Below, piece after piece: positions 45,822 to 58,045 of a DNA stretch of 64,000 nucleotides. Position numbers and translations under genes: made by a program. The stretch comes from Ditylenchus dipsaci. Its lineage: Eukaryota > Nematoda > Chromadorea > Rhabditida > Anguinidae. The notes under the pieces are model-generated. The model was not told the origin of the DNA. It saw only the letters and a program-made list of their open reading frames with translations, and did not search any database. The stretch is from positions 1-64,000 of the forward strand of contig SADC01001035.1 in assembly GCA_004194705.1 (NCBI GenBank). Direction: 5' to 3'. Position 1 is the first letter of the stretch, and the number at the start of each line of letters is the position of its first letter.

Positions 45822-46484
45822 ACTCTTAGTGCCACATACTGTATTTTCTCTCTATCAACCTCCACTCTCTAATAATCCCCAGCCTACGGACCTTATATCT
45901 CAATCTAGAGCAAACATTTCGCAAATCTGTTTTTCGCATTTTCTTAATTAGCACGAGCACTCCTGATTCCATTTTTCAGATGTCGGATGAGTAACCGAAA
46001 ATTTCAAAATAGACTCAAATTTTTTCCGATTTCTCAAGGGTTGAAAAAAAAATCTCCCATGGGGGTTTAATAAAAAAATACGGTAATGACGAATTTCTGA
46101 TAGATAAAACTAGAGCACAAGTAGAACAAACTGAAATGGATAATTGCGGACAAGTTGGAAATGCACTTGCAACGAAGCTGTTTGAATGTCAGACAAAGAG
46201 GATAAGATAAATCCAATCCAAAAAAGTCCATAAAGAGGAAAATTTGGCGACGGTCGTTGACGTTTGTAGAATACAGTCAAGTGGGATTATTGACACCTTT
46301 TTACATAAAGTGTCTGGTCACTCTATTGTCCATGCCAGCTTAAGGGGCATTCCCACGCTAATAAGAGGTGGTGCTTAGGAATTCAATTTTTTCCTAATTA
46401 TTGAACTTCTGTACAAAATTTTCAACTAGGTTTCTAAAAAAAAAGACCTAGGATTTAATTTTAGGTATGGGTTTTGTTAGAAAC
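45822..46484. other. Intergenic, unassigned
   Basis: AT-rich, with an ACTGTATTTTCTCTCTATC fragment near 45838 reminiscent of the ACCGTATTTTCTCT ends. No gene supported. Confidence 0.4.
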
Positions 46485-46936
46485 TAGGGTTGGGCAATTG
46501 GCCGGCCAAATAGAAATCGGCAAGTGGCCAAAATCCGGCCAAATTCCTATTACATCAGGTTTCACTAACTAAACTTTTTTATTCCAACAACTATAACATT
46601 TCAATCAAATTCATTCATAAACACATCAAATTCATTATCAAAAAGATTAGTTGTCTCGATTTTTTCTTCATGAGATTCCTCATCCACGTCTTCCACATAC
46701 TGTTCCGCTTGCGTCGATTTGAATAAGTTGGCGAACTCCAGCGTGAGATTGTTTTTATGAAGGTCACCTGCGAAGCCGTTTTCACGTTGTATGTATCTCG
46801 CATTGCAAAACATACAGTAACACAACGATACTTTTCCAGTTGCGCTTTTTTCCTCCACGCGTTTGTAGTAGCTCCATCACCAAGCTAGCGGTTTTGACAT
46901 TTTCTAGTTCTATAAACTGACAATAATAAATATTTT
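46485..46936 (-). mobile_element. Truncated hAT-like element with possible BED-type zinc-finger frame
   Basis: TAGGGTTGGGCAATTGGCC at 46485 resembles hAT termini. The minus frame 46858-46601 encodes CYCMFCNARYIQRENG, with two Cys and a nearby HKNN, reminiscent of a BED finger, followed by an acidic tail and a stop. The element runs into the N gap, so its other end and any target duplication are missing. Assignment is tentative. Confidence 0.35.
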
Positions 46937-46953
46937 NNNNNNNNNNNNNNNNN
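46937..46953. other. Assembly gap (17 N)
   Basis: Seventeen undetermined bases. Copy B begins at the first base after the gap, which points to a contig junction. Confidence 0.98.
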
Positions 46954-47133
46954 CCACGGTCGGGTCGTGCACTTTCCGTGTGAGTAATGAAGCCGACAAT
47001 TTAAGCAAAAACTGCTTTCGGCTTTGTTGGAAGCTGCGAGATTCTTTTATCCATCTCTAAAAAAACGTGTTGACCTCATCTAAAATATTCCTAATTCGTC
47101 AGCCTCAAGGCATATTCTCTGCAGGATTACCTC

Positions 47134-47331
47134 TTAAAGGGCCATTGCCGTCCCGACAACGAGAATTTCAAGTGTTTGAATTGGCGCGGGACAGTTCTCT
47201 TTCGTCTTTCATTTTACTTTTGAGTCATTCGAAGCAAGTCAAAAGAGTACAATGAAAGACGAAAGAGAACTCTCCCGCGCGAATTCAAACATCTGAAATT
47301 CTCGTTGTCGGGGACGGCAATGGCCCTTTAA
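47134..47331. mobile_element. TTAA-flanked hairpin element (copy B)
   Basis: Counterpart of 14221-14421, with TTAAAGGGCCATTGCCGTC and its inverse ends. Confidence 0.8.
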
Positions 47332-50319
47332 ACATTAGTTCAAAAATCTCGACTGGGTCTTCTTCACTTTTCGAGGTCCTCAAGTCCCTAATCCCAGTCA
47401 GGCCTAAAACTTCCAACGAAGCAACTTTTAATTTTTATTGGCTTCATTTAGTTTTTAAAGCCGCCATTTTTGGAGAACACCGCGTGATCCAGTTTTAATT
47501 ATTACTTGGCTTGTGGACTTATGGAAAACCAGATTATAAATAACTTTATTTTTTTTAACTTTTTATGAAAAGAAAACAATAAATCATATTTTTGAAATAA
47601 AAGATAAGGAACACATTATTAGTCGAACGAAGTCAAGATTTTTTTTCAATAGCAAAGTCAAATAAAAATATATGGATAAACAAATTTAGCAACAAATCTA
47701 GTCAAATGAAGGAATGGAATTAAGGTCGGAACATATCTGATAGAAAAAAAATTGGCGTTAAACATAGTGGTCTTGTTCATTTTGTCCCAAAAAACAAAAA
47801 TAGTTCTGATCGATTGGTCAAAATGTTGGAATGATTTAAAATCATTGATTTCTTTCAGCTAAAATAGCAATAAAAACAACCAAATAATTAAGGGACAATA
47901 ACTTTTTCGCTAAAAATTTGTTGAAAACCACAGGTGTGACCAAGCGCTTTTTAAATCTTTTAACAATGAACTAAAAAAAATTCTCAGTGTTTCTACGATG
48001 TTTTGAGCATTTTTTCTTAGCAAAATTTTCTTTTTTAATTGCCTTGGATAACCTAGGTAAGCCAAATTGTTTGTAACCTAAAATGCAACCTTAGTCCCAA
48101 GGCACATTTTTTGAAAAACAAAATTTTGGCAAAAACGCCCAAAACATGTTATAAACCACTGGAGATAAATTTCAGCCACTAATTGGATAAAAACTTAGAA
48201 GTGCTTTGTTTTAGCTGTGATTTGGCCAAATTTGAGGCGAAAATATTAATTTGTGTGGAAAAAGCAAATTTACGGCAGAAAGAAGAACTTTTTCGGCGGC
48301 AGACAAGTTTTAGCGCCAAAAAAAGTATTGTCCATGAAGAGTAATATTTGAAAATGACTGCAGTATCTGAAAATATGACCGCAAATCTCAATTCTTAATT
48401 CATTGGGCTGGTCATAGCAGCCATTTTGAGATATTTTTTGCTCTATCGAATAAAACCGATATACTTTAGTGGGAAAATTCTGAAAATTTGAGTTTGACAT
48501 AGGAAAAAACTTATGGCCCGATAAAAGTAACAAAAAACCACAGGGGGACCAAGGCATTTTTGGTGAATTTTGATTTGCTTTGGGGCCAAAGCATATTTTC
48601 ATGGGATTCCAGGTTCGAATTTTTCTCTCAGCAAACATCATTTTTTGTTGGGAAATAGCCTTAAAATGATCTTAAAAGGATTAGTAACACTAAGGGTGGC
48701 TATATAGACCAGCCAGAAGCCACGAGAAATTCGTGGTCAATTTTCATAAGTCACGGTCATTTTTAGAAAATTACGGTCATTTTTCAGAAATTCGGTCATT
48801 TTTCATAAGTTGCGGTCATTTATCAGAGATTTTCGGTAATTTTTCAGAAATATGGGGTCAAATTAAATACCGCCCGTCCATGAATAAGTTCGCAGTGCGA
48901 TCTTTTTTGTCTCGCAACGACACAAAGCAATAAGAAAATGGCACAACTAAAACACACAACTCAAAATAGAAACTCTACAACTGTCGTTCAGCGTAAGTTC
49001 TAATTGATCTATAAATTTTCATACTGATCAATGCGCCTCTTCGTGTTGCCACCTAAAGCCGAAAATCAGGTTAAGATTTAATGCTGGTTTCAGTTTTGGT
49101 TTTACCTCTGATTTGTCTAAGTGTCTTGTACTTGTCACGACCAGCTCTACGGTTCTCCATGTGCAGCACGTCATAGTCGGTGATTCCTTTGTCATCTTTG
49201 ACCATGTCTAGCTCTTTTGTCAGCATCTAGAACGGTGTAAAAATTAGTTTAGAAGAGTATTAGATCCACCCATTTTTTCCGATTTTTGGGTCGTTGGAAA
49301 AGAAGAGACGATGTAGTTATAGTAAATACGGTAAGTGAATTTATCATTTTTTAAAGTTTTTTCCGTTACTTTCCTGGATTTCCAAGCAGTCTTTTTAGTA
49401 GGGATACCCATTTTCCCTCCGACTGTAAATTGTTAAAGCTTGTTTTTGCTATATAAAGCTTTTAATTTAGGATCGCTGGCTTACCTCTAACTTTCGTTTG
49501 ATGTTGACATTTTGATCAGTGGCTGTGATGCGGTCCAACTCTCGCTGGGCAATTCACCATCTTGGTCGTTGCTAAGCTCTATAAATTAATTTAACAGTTA
49601 AGTTAAACTGATGAATAGGACGTTATGACTTACCAACATGGGCATAGTCAAATCGTCGATCCATTGTGCTCAAAGTTGTGTTCTTGCACACCATTATTAT
49701 TGTTGTTGTTTGTGGTGTATTGAGTTGGCGGTAGCGCTGCTCTTCTACCTGTTGCTGCAGTTTGTTGGTTTCTGTGGTCTTGGCATCCACTAAAAATTTA
49801 AATATTAGATTCAGTGAACTCTTTCATGTGCGTCGGTTGATTCGTCAAAAAAGATATTTTGATTAAAAAAGACTTCATTCCGCAACAGCCTCTAAATCCA
49901 ATCGCCAAACTATCCATATGATTCCGAAAATTAAAAAAAAAAAACAAACAGTTAGGTTCAGTCGGTAGCCCGTGGTTCGGCTAGTTAATGTAACAACTGA
50001 TTCTGACACGGCTTTTCAAAACGTCCGAAAAGGTCCGATTTAGATTTTTTAGAAGTGTTCCTATGGCGCAGTTGTAAAGCTTTTCGTGGCAGCATTTCAC
50101 ACAGCAAAATAGCCTATTTTCTTTCAAGTCACAATTTCTTTAAAGTCACATTCTATTTGTAACAGTATATAAAAAGCCCCCTCCCCCTTCTCAGCCAGCG
50201 CAAAATTTACTTTCCTCAGGAGAAAAATACCCGTAAATTCTTGCTTCTCATGGTCTGTAGGGATGCGGAAACTATTTTGTTTCTGAGAAATCGAAATAAA
50301 AAATTTTCGGTTTGCCTTG

Positions 50320-51500
50320 ATCCCCCAAGGTAAATTTTTTTTGAAAATTTCAAAAAAAAATTTACTCGCTCTAAAACATCTTTAAAGAGAATTAGGGCTG
50401 TATCGGAGGGAAGGGAATAAAAAGGGCCACTTTCATGGCAAAACCTTGAAAGAGTGAATTCTGGACTATTTCGAATGTCTTACCATTTTTTTTATACTGG
50501 GCCGTGGCAAAAAGAGACTGTATATCAGGGTTGCGATCTGGGTTGATTGATCAGAAAAAGTTTTTTTAGACGGTCAAATCTGATGATTTTCGAAAAGGTT
50601 GATTGCTCAGAAAAAGGTTGATTTTGAAAGAGGAAGGTCGATTTGTCTGATTTCTGCAAAAAATAAATAAAAACTAGTCAAGATTACGAATTCCGACCAA
50701 GGTCGGTCGGAATTACGAATTCCGACCCGGCGCTCCACCGGCGGCGGTGCAAGTATGGCTGTAAATGAAGTGTTTCGGCAAATTAATGAATTTCGCAGGC
50801 AAATCGGCAAATGCTTTTATTTTTGGTAGTTTTCTTCTTAATTTTGATTTTTTCTGACTAGCATGTAGCCCAGGATCTTAGCTTTCTTACAAACTATCAA
50901 CTGAGCAAATCAGGTTTGAAAACTGATTTGGATGAAAATTGTTTTGAATCGAGCAATTTGTTTCGAAAATTTGGTCCGCCTGATGACTTTATTCTTCAAA
51001 TTTTTGAAATTCGGTGTGCTCAGTTGATAGCTTGTAGGAATTATGTCATCCAGGGCTATATGTCGGTCAAAAAATTTTGAAATTGAAAAGGAAATGACTA
51101 AGAATAAAATCATTTACATATTTGCCGTGATAATCTATTAGTTTGCCGGAAAAATTCACAGATTTGCCGGGAATTTTCAATATGAAGAAAATGAGAAATA
51201 GAAAGAAATAGAAATATAGAAACTCAGGCGTTTTTTTATAAAATAAGGCAGCTTTTCCTCACTCATTTTCATTACTTGAAAGTGACTCTGGCATGCATCC
51301 CGAGTTTCTATATGCGGTAGGCCCCAGTATTCAGAACTATGTTCAACATCTCTTTGTCAGTGGGCGCTGTATGATTAGTGGCCCCTGTATTATTCCCTTC
51401 CCCTTCCAATACATTCCTTATTCACTTTGAAAATCTTTGGGCTCCGATTTAAAAAAAAATTGAAATTTTCTGGATTCTTACCTTGGGGAGCAAGGCAAAC
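50320..51500. mobile_element. Foldback element with truncated hAT insertion in ERM intron 9 (copy B)
   Basis: Matches 17590-19500 of copy A without the mariner-like insertion. The hAT left end CAGGGTTGCGATCTGG is at about 50528, but the right end and its flank are deleted near 51190-51240. Confidence 0.65.
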
Positions 51501-54500
51501 TGTAAAAAGCTCTGTAATCTCTTTCTGACAATTGTTTCGTCCTTTCTGTTTGAAAAACAAGTCAAAACACCCTAAATTTGTATTTAGGTGTCAAAAGCTG
51601 ATACTATTTGCAAGCAACATGTTAAAATGGTAAAATGACGTCATTTTGGAAAATGATCGGTCATATGACCGCTTTATAAAATGACCGGTCATTTTAACAA
51701 CTCTAAAGAATTACCACCACCAAAAAGTTGAATTTGCGGACCTGTGCACTGGGTTCAATCTATTTTCACAAGTTCACTTTTTTGTCTAAAATCACCTGTT
51801 GTGCGCATTTCAGCCACCTGAGCCTCTCGGAAGGTGATCTCACTGACCAGACGGCCCCTCTCCTCCTCGCTCATAAGTCTTTCAGACTGCAGCTGCTTGG
51901 TCAGGTTCATCAGCTCCTGTTCCTTGGTTTCAAGGTCTCGCTTAGCCTAAAAAAATAACCATACAGTCAACTTCGATACAGTGGACCCCACGCAACAATC
52001 CCCCTCCCGATATAGTACCCTTCCAATATAGCAATCTCCTAGGCATGGTCTCATGGGCCATTATATCAAGGTTTGACTGTATCAGATTGTTCCCTGCATT
52101 ATTTTTCAGCTAACACCCACCTCATTCAACTCATGCAGCTGCTGCTCCAATCGCCGGATGGTTTCCTGGGCCAGTTCCAGCTCTTGGTGTGCTCGGTCCA
52201 TCTCCATCTGTTTTTCCCGCATCTCCAGCTCCATTCGCTTCATTCGATCTTCGTACTCTTTTGTTTCTGCTCGGCTGCTTCTCGGGCATTCTGCAAATTT
52301 TTTATATGCATTGTATTGATTTAGAAAGCTTTTTTTCTGAAATAAAGTATTACCATTTCCTTGCAGAGCCTCTCAGCCTCCAACTGGCGCTGCATTCGCT
52401 CCTCCTTGGCCTGCTGTTTCATTTGCTGTACTTCAATGGTGTCTGGCTTGCGACGACGCATATACAGCTCGTGGTTGCCCATGCACAATGCTAGGATGCG
52501 TTTGTTGATGCGTAGACGAGGGGCGTAGAACACAAAGTCCTGCAAAGTCACAAAATTACGGATTTCTGGATTGGGTGGACCCATCATTTTAACTTAAAAT
52601 ATATGTTTTCACAAAGACCGATCCCCAGTATAGTCCTCGAAAAATTTATTTCTGCTCCAATTATTTCGGAACTTTTCTAGATGTCCTGGGAATGTGCTGA
52701 ATACTGGGTGAGCAAAAAAATTAGCATTTGAAAATATTTTCAAATGAAGAGATTTAAGCTCACTATACAAGTAAACTTACATTAGACTTCTTGTCGATGG
52801 GCTTGATCACAAACTTCTTGTCATTGAAAGATATGTTGCGGATCTCAGACCAGGGAAATCCAACCTTAGGGTTCAACTTGTCGCTCTTCTCGTAAATGTT
52901 TAGACCTAAGGCATCCACTCCCAAAACAGTTCTGTGCCTTTCTTGTTGCGGATCTCGAAGTACTGAACAAAGCAACCATTATAAAGTTAAATAAAAGATG
53001 AAATTATTGACGCTAGTAGCGAATACCCCCCCCCCCCCAACGATTTTCACTTTTTTTACTTTAGTAAAAAGTACCCAAATTTATGTCCCAGACCCCGGAA
53101 AATATGCGTTAACTCTTTATTAGTCACAACTTCCGTACGCTGGCCTACCCCAAGCCTAAGGGCTAAGCCTAAACTTGTTGTTTGCAAGGGTAGTTACAGC
53201 AATTTTTAAAGGTCGGATGCTTGGGGGGGGGGGTATTCGCTACTACCGCCAAATTATTTATTGAGAACACTTTAAAATTACCGTATTCTGTCTATTAGAG
53301 CGGCATGTCGCTCTATTTTTCAACCTCCACAAAATTTCTGACTTCACGTTAAAATGCAATAGAAAGTGGTTTACCCTCTAGTTTTGGTCTCGACCTCTGC
53401 TGCTCTACTAGTGAGTGCTGTTCAAATAGAGAGTGCCACTCTATTACAGAGAACACGGTATTTATGGCATTCCGTAAAAGTTCTAATTGGGTATTCGTTT
53501 GAAAGGGAGTCTTTTATAGTGAAAATACGGTAATCCTAATCAAATTACCCCTGAAATTCTAGAGAGTCAGATGAGCTACAAAGGAATTGAGGAGTATCTG
53601 TGAGCAACCTCCAAAACTGGGTAAAAAACACAGGAGTAAGATTTCCAGTTGGGAAGGGGTTATGGAACAATAATTAGAGATTTAACGGTACCGTCAAACC
53701 TCGGACAAACTTGTTCTTCAGTAAAAACATTCGCGATTTTGAACAGCTCTTTAAAACAGCTCTTTTGAACAGCATCCAGAATAAGGGATGTGATTATAAA
53801 ACTAGGTAAGGAATGGAGATCAGGTTCCTGTTCGCATCTAGCACAAACAACATGAAAATAAAAAAATAGTCAAAACAAAAAATTGGTCATCTATATTAGA
53901 ATAACGAAGAAAATTGATGCTAAAAAATATAACTTATTTTGTTCTAGAGAAATTTTCAGACATTTTTTGTTGAAAAATAAACGGGTTCTCTCTAATAGAC
54001 GGGGCCCCTACGGAGCGGTTGGAAATTAAACGGGCTGGCCCGTTTAATAGAGAAAATACGGTATTCGCACTCCTGGGTACCGACCTCAGGATGTCGAATA
54101 ACTAGAGTGCCGGATAACTGAGTCTTTTTTTTTATTATTTTCGAGAACAAGACGCTGGTTAATCGAAGTTTTCATTTATTCAATTAAAGGTCCATGACTT
54201 TAAGGGGGAGGTGGATGGCAAATTGACCATTCAGACACTTTTTGTTGAAAAATAAACAGAGAGGGTGCCGGATAATTTGAGGTAAGTTTTCCTTTATTTC
54301 TTTGCCGGCCAACTAAATCAGGCTCAGGGTACCGAATGAATGGAGTGCCGGATAACCGAGTTTGACTGTATAGTACACTTGTCAAGTTGTGAAAAAGTGA
54401 GCGTTGAAAATTTAGCTTTAAATCTTAGCTGTATTTTAAGTGGTCATCTTTCTTTCCAAAAGCCAACATTATCAGCGTATCGAAAAACAAATGACTAGCA

Positions 54501-57500
54501 TTGTTACAGTAACAAATATTTTTCCCCGATTTTTTAAATTTTTTGATTTTAGGCATTTCTACGAAATTCGAACTTATAATTTGAACTTATTTGAACTCAC
54601 AAAATTTAAACCAACTTTCTGCCAAAATTTTAATATTCTAATAGCAAAAGTCACATCAAAACAGTCAACTTACATTAACACCGTACATCTCTAAGTCCTG
54701 GGCTATTTTAAGGTACTCCAGCATGCTGGATTCTCGGTTTGCATTGCGATGATCAGCCCACCACACCCTAAAACCACAATTTAATTTTTAAACATTGTAA
54801 ATAATAACTTTGAAAGTCTTACATAATTCGCTTTTCCCACTCCTCTGCACTCAGTTTGTATTGATTGGAGACTCGGGGAGGCAACAAGCGATCTGAGGCC
54901 AGGAATCCTGTGGTGTGCACTTCTGGACTATAATCACCGTATTTGGACTGCATGGCGTAGGAAGCGAGCAGCACTGAGGTCTCTGCTGGACAATACACTT
55001 CATCTGACAAAATCAGCTCCTTCACTTGCAAATAGAACAGTCGCTAAAAAGTAAAATTTACTTAGGTCGTCAATAATTTGGCCTATCCTCGATTTTACCG
55101 TGTTTAAGAACTTAGTCACACTTTTTCTTAAATTTTTCTTTTCTTGCTTTTTCTCTAAAGTTTCGATTTTTGTTAATAAAAGTATTCATTTCTGTGTATT
55201 TTTTTTCTGATGTTCCGTAGCTAAAATTTATCAGGAATCCGAATCCCAAATCAGAATTCTAAAAATATGCTTAATTCAGGGCTCGCAAATTTTTACTTCG
55301 AGATCAGACAAAAAAATCAGATTTGACCCCATAAAATAAGTACATTTTTTAAAAGTCGATTTTTGACAGAGCAAAAGCAAAATTCGACGCTACTGTCATA
55401 TAACCACCAATACCCCAACCCCCCACGCCCCAAAAGCTACTGTAATATACCCCCTTCCCCACCCCAAAATCGGACCTACTGTCATATACCCCTCCCCCCA
55501 AACCGACTTTTTCGGGAGTGTCTAAAAACCACTTTTATACAATAATTTCGCCATAAAAGGACAGAAAAGCAATTTAAAAGAGATTATGGGCTGTATTAGG
55601 AGGGGAAGGGAATAATACAGAGGCCACTTTTTTGGCTGCTTTACCATGTTTTTCAACTCGGGCCGTGGCAAAAAGACGCTCTATATGCATTTTATGATCA
55701 AGAGTACTTGTCGGAATCATGTCTAAGGTAAGTGAGTGCGCGCATCTCTAATTCTTCCTGCGCCCCGAAGGGGGCTTGGGGGCTTGGAGTTGAGATGCGC
55801 ACACCCGCATACCTTAGACACAAGTCACTCGAAAGCGACTCTGGATGCATGAAAAAGCATGCATACCAGAGTTTATTTATGCGGTAGGCCCCAGTATTCA
55901 AAACTATGTTCAACATCTTCTTGTTAGTGGGCCCTGAGTCATTAGTGGCCCCTTTTATTCCCTTTCCCTCCCTATACAGCCCTTATTCCCTTAAAATTCA
56001 AGAGGCGCCAATTTAAATTTTTCAAATTTTGACTACAAAACCATGATATCCCCCTCCCCTGTCGTTTAAAAAAAAAACACGCGGCTTTCTCATGAAATCG
56101 AGGTCAAGAAACACGATTATGAAGTTATCTCCTCCATCCGATCACTCTGCGTGGTGGGGATTCTATACTCAAGCCGTTTTTTTTAAATACGGACTTTTAG
56201 CCATATTTTGTCGGCGACTCAATGTTGCAATATCAGACAAACTTGTGCAAAATTAAAAGTTGGATTAGCATCATCAATATCAGAATTTCTAAATTCCTTA
56301 AAAAGATGCCCTAAAATTGGTAATTTAATAGAAAACTAATTTTCGTGTCGAGACTATCTCCTTAACAGCTTTCACCACCCTATAAAAAAATTTCATCTGC
56401 AGGAGGACCTCAGAAAAATTCCGCGTAGAAAGGTACTTTTTCAAAAAAACATCAAAAATGAAAAAAAAAAACAGCTAATTTGCTAATTTTAAAAATTTTA
56501 CTTCAGAAAATATTTTGGATGTGGCGTCGGTTCATTAAAACAAAAGATTAAAGCTCAAAACTTCAAAAAGGCAAAAGTTGCAGCCTCTTTGTAGCTTAAG
56601 AGTCTCAAATTAAACCCTACCAATGTGATATCCTGAATAATTTCCTCAGCCACATCCTCCGGGTAGAACTTGGCTCGGAACTTGAATTGAAGTGTGGAGT
56701 CTTTCTTGACATCCTGTTGCAACACCTTCTTGTTCAACTTGAGCCAGGTGGGAAAGCCTTTGGTGTCTGTGTATTGCAGTCCAAAGTACCAGATCTCTCG
56801 CAGCCCAATGGTCTTTACCACTGCAATGAGGTTCATATTCAGAGTGACTAATAATGCAATCATACCCTGGTCGAACAGTTGTTTCCCAGTTGTATTTGAC
56901 TGGATGCTGAACTCCAGCTCGGCGTCCATCGTTGTGACGCGCACATTTATCTGCAAATTGTTTCTGGTGAATTTAAACCCAAAAGTATTTCATACAAAAC
57001 TTTTTACTCCATTTTTATACAATTTTTTCTTAATTTATTTTTATTAATTAACTCAAAGTTTGCATGCAACAAGAAAGTGACATAAGTGTCGAGTTTGAAT
57101 CCTAGCATACGGCTCGATTATTATATGACCGCTAAAAATCCCTTTCATGCCAGGTTATGCAAAATAGCAAGCAATAACTATTAGAGAAGCAGAATGGCTT
57201 ATCGTGCGCTCCTCCACCGAGACTCAGGTTTTCTTCAATTATAGAAATTTCCGCCTTTTCGTGATTAACTCTTTTATCCGTGGATGTTGTATGGAAAAAT
57301 TTTAATCTCCTGTAAAGTTACCTACGTCACGCATCTAGTGTGAGTTGAAATAACCAGAGGCGTAGCCAGAAAAATCTGACGGGAGGAGCTAAAGCCACCT
57401 CAGCCCCCCCCCCCCACTCCTGGCTCCGCCCCTGAAAATAACAATTATTCCGCAGGGATTATGAGAGGCTACACAGAAGTAAGCTTTTAATTTACAACGG

Positions 57501-57786
57501 TAAATTCGACGAGCTAATAAGGAATCTAAGGGATGACTGCCAACCCTCCAAATTGCAAAAAAAATGCACACTCCAGGCTCATATATAAGAACACAGCCTC
57601 AAGCTTCCCACCTAGGTTGTGACACTTTTCACCTCTATTTTTGAAGTGTTTTGCCAATTATGATTAGTTATTATCGCTAGAATTCCAATCTTTTCGATTG
57701 ATTTTCAGAATCATAATAGTTTTGCCATTTAGACAAACCCATAGCTAGCACTTATAAATGAAGTTCACCATCTCTTCATACTCACA

Positions 57787-58045
57787 ATGACCCCCCCCCC
57801 CGATAAAGAGGTTTATTTATGGGGTATTTTTCAGGCTTAGAGGTAGGCGGTAGGCGGTAGCGGTAGTAGGCGAGCGCTTTTAGACCGGACTAAGGAAGGT
57901 TATTCATGACCGCAGTCATAAGGGCACCTATTTAAAAAAATCTTGCCTTTTTATCGAGTGTTGCAGGTCTAGATTGCAAAATATCGTGATTCTTAGACAC
58001 GACGGGCGAAATCGCAATCATTCCAACTTCGGTCACTGGACCGAA
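57787..58045. other. Insertion unique to copy B in ERM intron 1
   Basis: About 260 bp, starting with a C-run and containing GGTAGGCGGTAGCGGTAG short repeats, are absent at the matching place in copy A (about 27916). AATGA at both edges could be a short duplication, but copy A does not show a clean empty site. Confidence 0.55.
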
